From Streptomyces sp. Ru62 (GTDB lineage Bacteria; Actinomycetota; Actinomycetes; Streptomycetales; Streptomycetaceae), in assembly GCF_002920615.1 (NCBI RefSeq), contig NZ_PQSU01000018.1, positions 152,261 to 216,260 on the forward strand: a DNA stretch of 64,000 bases, read 5' to 3'. Shown piece after piece: positions 61,509 to 64,000 of the stretch. The translations under genes were made by a program, and so were the position numbers. Under the pieces are notes generated by a model. The model was not told where the DNA came from. It did not search any database and saw only the letters and a program-made list of their open reading frames with translations. How positions within the stretch are numbered: position 1 is the first letter of the stretch; each line of letters starts with the position of its first letter.

Positions 61509-62513
61509 ATGCAGTGCTGCAAGAACTTCGACACCTTCCTCAAGAACACCGTGAACCTCAGCCAGGCAAAGCTCACCCTCCTCGACGTACGCGTCGAGGC
61601 CATCTACAAGGCCCTCAAGGCCGACTCCGAACTCGGCTCGCTCATCCGCGGCAAGAAGCCTCAGGGCTCCTGGGCGCAGCGCACCATCATCAACCCCGTC
61701 GGCGACAGCGAGTTCGACGCCGACTTCATGCTCCACCTCACCGAGAACACCGAGTGGGCAGACGGCCCCAAGATCTACATCGACAAGGTCTACGCCGCGC
61801 TCCACCGTCACAGCATCTACGGCGCCATGCCTCACACCCGCAAGTGCCGCTGCGTGCAGCTCAGCTACGCCAACTCTATGCACGTCGACATCGTCCCCTA
61901 CCTTCAGCTGGCCGACGGCCGCGAGGTGATCGTCAACCGCGACACCAACACCTGGGAGCAGACCAACCCGGCCGGGTTTACCGCCTGGATGCAGAAGAAG
62001 GACGGCATCGCCAACAACAACTTGCGCAAGGTCATCCGCCTGATGAAGTACCTGCGTAACCACCGCGGCTCCTTCACCGGCACCCGCTCCATCATCCTTA
62101 CCACCCTGCTCGGCGAACGCGTCGAGGAGATCAAGAAGCTCATGGACCCCGGCTGCTACAGCGACGTGCCCACCACCTTGCTCACCATCGTCGAGGACCT
62201 CGACCGATGGCTGCAGGAGCGCCCTTACAAGCCCTCCATCGCCGACCCTTCCGGATCGGGCGTCACCTTCGACCACCGCTGGGACCAGACGACCTACAGC
62301 TACTTCCGGGCCCGCATCCACGCCCACGCCCGCGAGATCCGCGAAGCCTACGACGAGCCGGACTACGACCGCAGCGTGCGGCTGTGGCGCCAGCTGTTCG
62401 GCGACGCCTTCCCCGGCCAGCCGTGTGCCGCCGCCTCCCTCACACCCACGGTCGCCAAGTTCGCCACCCCGCTGCTCATCACCACGACCTCCCGCACCGG
62501 ACGTGCCGGATGA
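61509..62513 (+). CDS. CBASS CD-NTase (SMODS nucleotidyltransferase)
   Basis: A 334-residue cGAS/DncV-like nucleotidyltransferase. The active site is GSWAQRT (Gly53-Ser54), Asp70-x-Asp72 (SEFDADFML) and Asp127 (SMHVDIVPYL). The C-terminal half is helical as in CD-NTases. On infection it makes cyclic di- or trinucleotides that activate an effector; the nucleotide specificity cannot be read from sequence. ATG 61509 has AGAAAGGAA nine bases before. Its stop overlaps the ATG of the E2-E1 fusion, the hallmark arrangement of type II CBASS, in which Cap2 conjugates the CD-NTase C-terminus to cell targets to prime it. Confidence 0.9.
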   Translation: MQCCKNFDTFLKNTVNLSQAKLTLLDVRVEAIYKALKADSELGSLIRGKKPQGSWAQRTIINPVGDSEFDADFMLHLTENTEWADGPKIYIDKVYAALHRHSIYGAMPHTRKCRCVQLSYANSMHVDIVPYLQLADGREVIVNRDTNTWEQTNPAGFTAWMQKKDGIANNNLRKVIRLMKYLRNHRGSFTGTRSIILTTLLGERVEEIKKLMDPGCYSDVPTTLLTIVEDLDRWLQERPYKPSIADPSGSGVTFDHRWDQTTYSYFRARIHAHAREIREAYDEPDYDRSVRLWRQLFGDAFPGQPCAAASLTPTVAKFATPLLITTTSRTGRAG

Positions 62514-64000
62514 CCAAGCGCAAGTGGCCCGCAGCCCGCCCCAGCCCTTCCCAGCGTCGCCTCTTGGAGGAGCTCACCGCGCTGGCAGCCGCGCACGAGC
62601 CGGACCTGCGCATCACCGGCCGCCCCCGTACCGACACTGACGGCCTGGTCACCATCCCTATCAGCGTCTGCACCGGCGGTACGCTACGTGCTCCAGGAGG
62701 ACTGCAGCTCAAGGACAGTGAGGACTTCCTCCTCACTCTGCCCGCCACCCCGATGATGCCGCCCCAGGTGCGCACCCCCCACACTCGGTTCGCCGGCACC
62801 CCGCATATCCTGCAGGGTGATCGACTGTGCCTCTACCTCGATCCGGCCCGCGAATGGGACCCCGCTGCCGGAATCACCCCCGTCATCAACCGCCTGTGGC
62901 AGTGGCTCAGCGACGCCGCAGCCGGCAGGTTCGATCCCGCCACCGCGCTTTACCACCCCGTCGGCGGTGTCCTGCACTACACCCCGGGCACTCCCACCGT
63001 CGTCGTACGAGAACCTGTCTCCCACCGGTCGGCCATGGCATGGCTCACCCAGCGCACCACCGACCGGCTCGACCTGACCAGCGCCCCCGCAGACTCCAAC
63101 AGCCACCGCACCCCGATCCTGCCAGTGGACGCGCTGCCCCTGGGCGCGGGCAGCACTCTGGCCGAACTCCTCACCCTCACCCACCCCGCCACTGCCCAAG
63201 CCCCGCAACCGGCCGACGCCCCACCCCCGGCGCTGCTGACCGCACTCGCCGCCAGCGCCCTGCGTAACCCCGAAGGCGCCGCCCAGTACTTCGTCCTCGC
63301 CGTCCGACACCCCGCCACACCCGCAGCGTGCCCCTTCCTCCTCGCCGGCCGCCTGCCGCCCCAGGCCGGCGACACGCTGCGCCGCCTCGCACGCCGCGCG
63401 ACCCCCAGCCGCCTGGGCAGTCTGCCCGAGGACTTGGCCCACGCCTCCATCGCATGGTGCTACCTCTCCGACGAACGCGCCGAAGTCACCACCCGCCGTG
63501 ACACCCTCCGCCCCGTCCGCGCGTTCCAGGACTGTCACATCCACATCTGGGGCTGTGGCGGCATCGGCTCCTGGGCAGCCGAGATGGTGGCCCGGGCCGG
63601 CGCCTCACATCTCACCCTCTGCGACCCCGGCCGTGTCACCGGCGGCCTGCTGGTGCGGCAGAACTACACCGAACACCACATCGGCATGACCAAGGCGACA
63701 GCACTGGCCTCCCACCTGCGGACCATCCGTGACGACATCCGCATCGACATCGCGACCCCGCCCCCCGACCCCGCCCTCCTGCCCGCCGCGGACCAAGCCG
63801 ATCTCATCATCGACGCCACCGTCAGCATCACCGCCGGACGCTTCCTCGACCTCCTTGCCCAGCAGCCCCACCGCAAAGCCGTCCTGGTCCAGCTCGCCAC
63901 GGACAGCCTCACCGCCAGCCTGGGAATCCTCACCATCGCTGCCCCCGGCACCCACACCCCCCTGTCCACCATCGATCACATCGCTGGCGGCCACGTCCTT
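62510..64000 (+). CDS. cap2: Cap2-like E2-E1 fusion protein of type II CBASS (3' end beyond window)
   Basis: The first 497 residues of a larger protein. Residues 1-160 form an E2-like ubiquitin-conjugating domain with the catalytic Cys107 in LQGDRLCLYLDPAREWDP. A Pro/Ala-rich linker follows (about 160-340). From residue 345 a ThiF/E1-like adenylation domain opens with IHIWGCGGIGSW (GCGGIGS at 348-354), CDPGRVTGG and VRQNYTEHHIGMTKATA. This domain order and the overlap with the CD-NTase gene (ATGA) match Cap2. The E1 catalytic Cys should lie after position 64000 and is not visible. It would join the C-terminus of the CD-NTase to target proteins. Confidence 0.88.
   Translation, partial: MTKRKWPAARPSPSQRRLLEELTALAAAHEPDLRITGRPRTDTDGLVTIPISVCTGGTLRAPGGLQLKDSEDFLLTLPATPMMPPQVRTPHTRFAGTPHILQGDRLCLYLDPAREWDPAAGITPVINRLWQWLSDAAAGRFDPATALYHPVGGVLHYTPGTPTVVVREPVSHRSAMAWLTQRTTDRLDLTSAPADSNSHRTPILPVDALPLGAGSTLAELLTLTHPATAQAPQPADAPPPALLTALAASALRNPEGAAQYFVLAVRHPATPAACPFLLAGRLPPQAGDTLRRLARRATPSRLGSLPEDLAHASIAWCYLSDERAEVTTRRDTLRPVRAFQDCHIHIWGCGGIGSWAAEMVARAGASHLTLCDPGRVTGGLLVRQNYTEHHIGMTKATALASHLRTIRDDIRIDIATPPPDPALLPAADQADLIIDATVSITAGRFLDLLAQQPHRKAVLVQLATDSLTASLGILTIAAPGTHTPLSTIDHIAGGHVL

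Noticed and set aside
62510..64000. Reading the ThiF domain as a thiamine or molybdopterin adenylyltransferase
   Set aside because: The N-terminal E2 domain with Cys107, the long linker and the overlap with a CD-NTase gene fit Cap2 of type II CBASS far better than ThiF or MoeB.

Overview
The window is high-GC actinobacterial DNA of Streptomyces type. Codons end almost always in G/C, GTG starts are common, many genes overlap by GTGA or ATGA, a TTA codon appears only as a rarity, and the gene families are typical: LAL-type LuxR regulator, monomeric isocitrate dehydrogenase, CHAT/TPR protein, HEAT-repeat protein and a SoxR-type promoter before an ABC exporter. No rRNA, tRNA, complete insertion sequence or CRISPR array was seen.

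Layout. 0-4.3 kb: end of a GNAT acetyltransferase, an unlisted 40-codon leader peptide of the '...HIDLQRVSAALC' type, then three luciferase-like flavin monooxygenases, probably a sulfur-scavenging operon controlled by the leader. 4.3-9.8 kb: two divergent regulator/target pairs (metalloprotease with LuxR regulator; ArsR-type regulator with MFS exporter). 9.8-10.2 kb: a dense array of 14-16 bp tandem repeats. 10.2-15.4 kb: a CHAT-protease/TPR protein divergent from an operon of a cytoplasmic subtilase, an ECF-like sigma factor and a small sigma-linked protein, read here as a protease-gated signalling system. 15.7-23.5 kb: housekeeping genes (formylglutamate hydrolase, Icd, DUF4186, MscS, amino-acid permease). 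23.7-27.8 kb: a GlpK/GlpA/GlpB-like operon. 27.8-31.7 kb: enoyl-CoA hydratase, an LPG-synthase-like membrane protein, and an ABC exporter behind a clear SoxR/MerR-type promoter. 32-34.2 kb: HEAT protein with a repetitive N-terminus. 34.4-42.7 kb: secreted lectin/beta-helix protein, then a three-subunit molybdenum hydroxylase linked to a GH65 enzyme. 42.7-53.7 kb: small metabolic and regulatory genes (methyltransferase-NUDIX fusion, LytTR regulator, AlkZ-like glycosylase, isochorismatase-SDR-VOC operon, MarR divergon, chagasin-like lipoprotein, metallophosphoesterase).

From about 53.8 kb the DNA becomes an accessory island: a frameshifted MFS remnant, unknown genes, a 13-bp inverted repeat around a 78-nt core, an AbiEii-type toxin with a small partner, a TTA-containing protein of unknown function, an XRE regulator overlapping an ImmA/IrrE metallopeptidase (CapH/CapP-like), and then the start of a type II CBASS operon: a CD-NTase overlapping a Cap2-like E2-E1 fusion that runs off the right edge. 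The CBASS effector and any Cap3 lie outside the window.

The two systems most worth attention are the CHAT/subtilase/sigma cluster (10.2-15.4 kb) and the CapH/CapP-like-controlled type II CBASS (60.0-64.0 kb).
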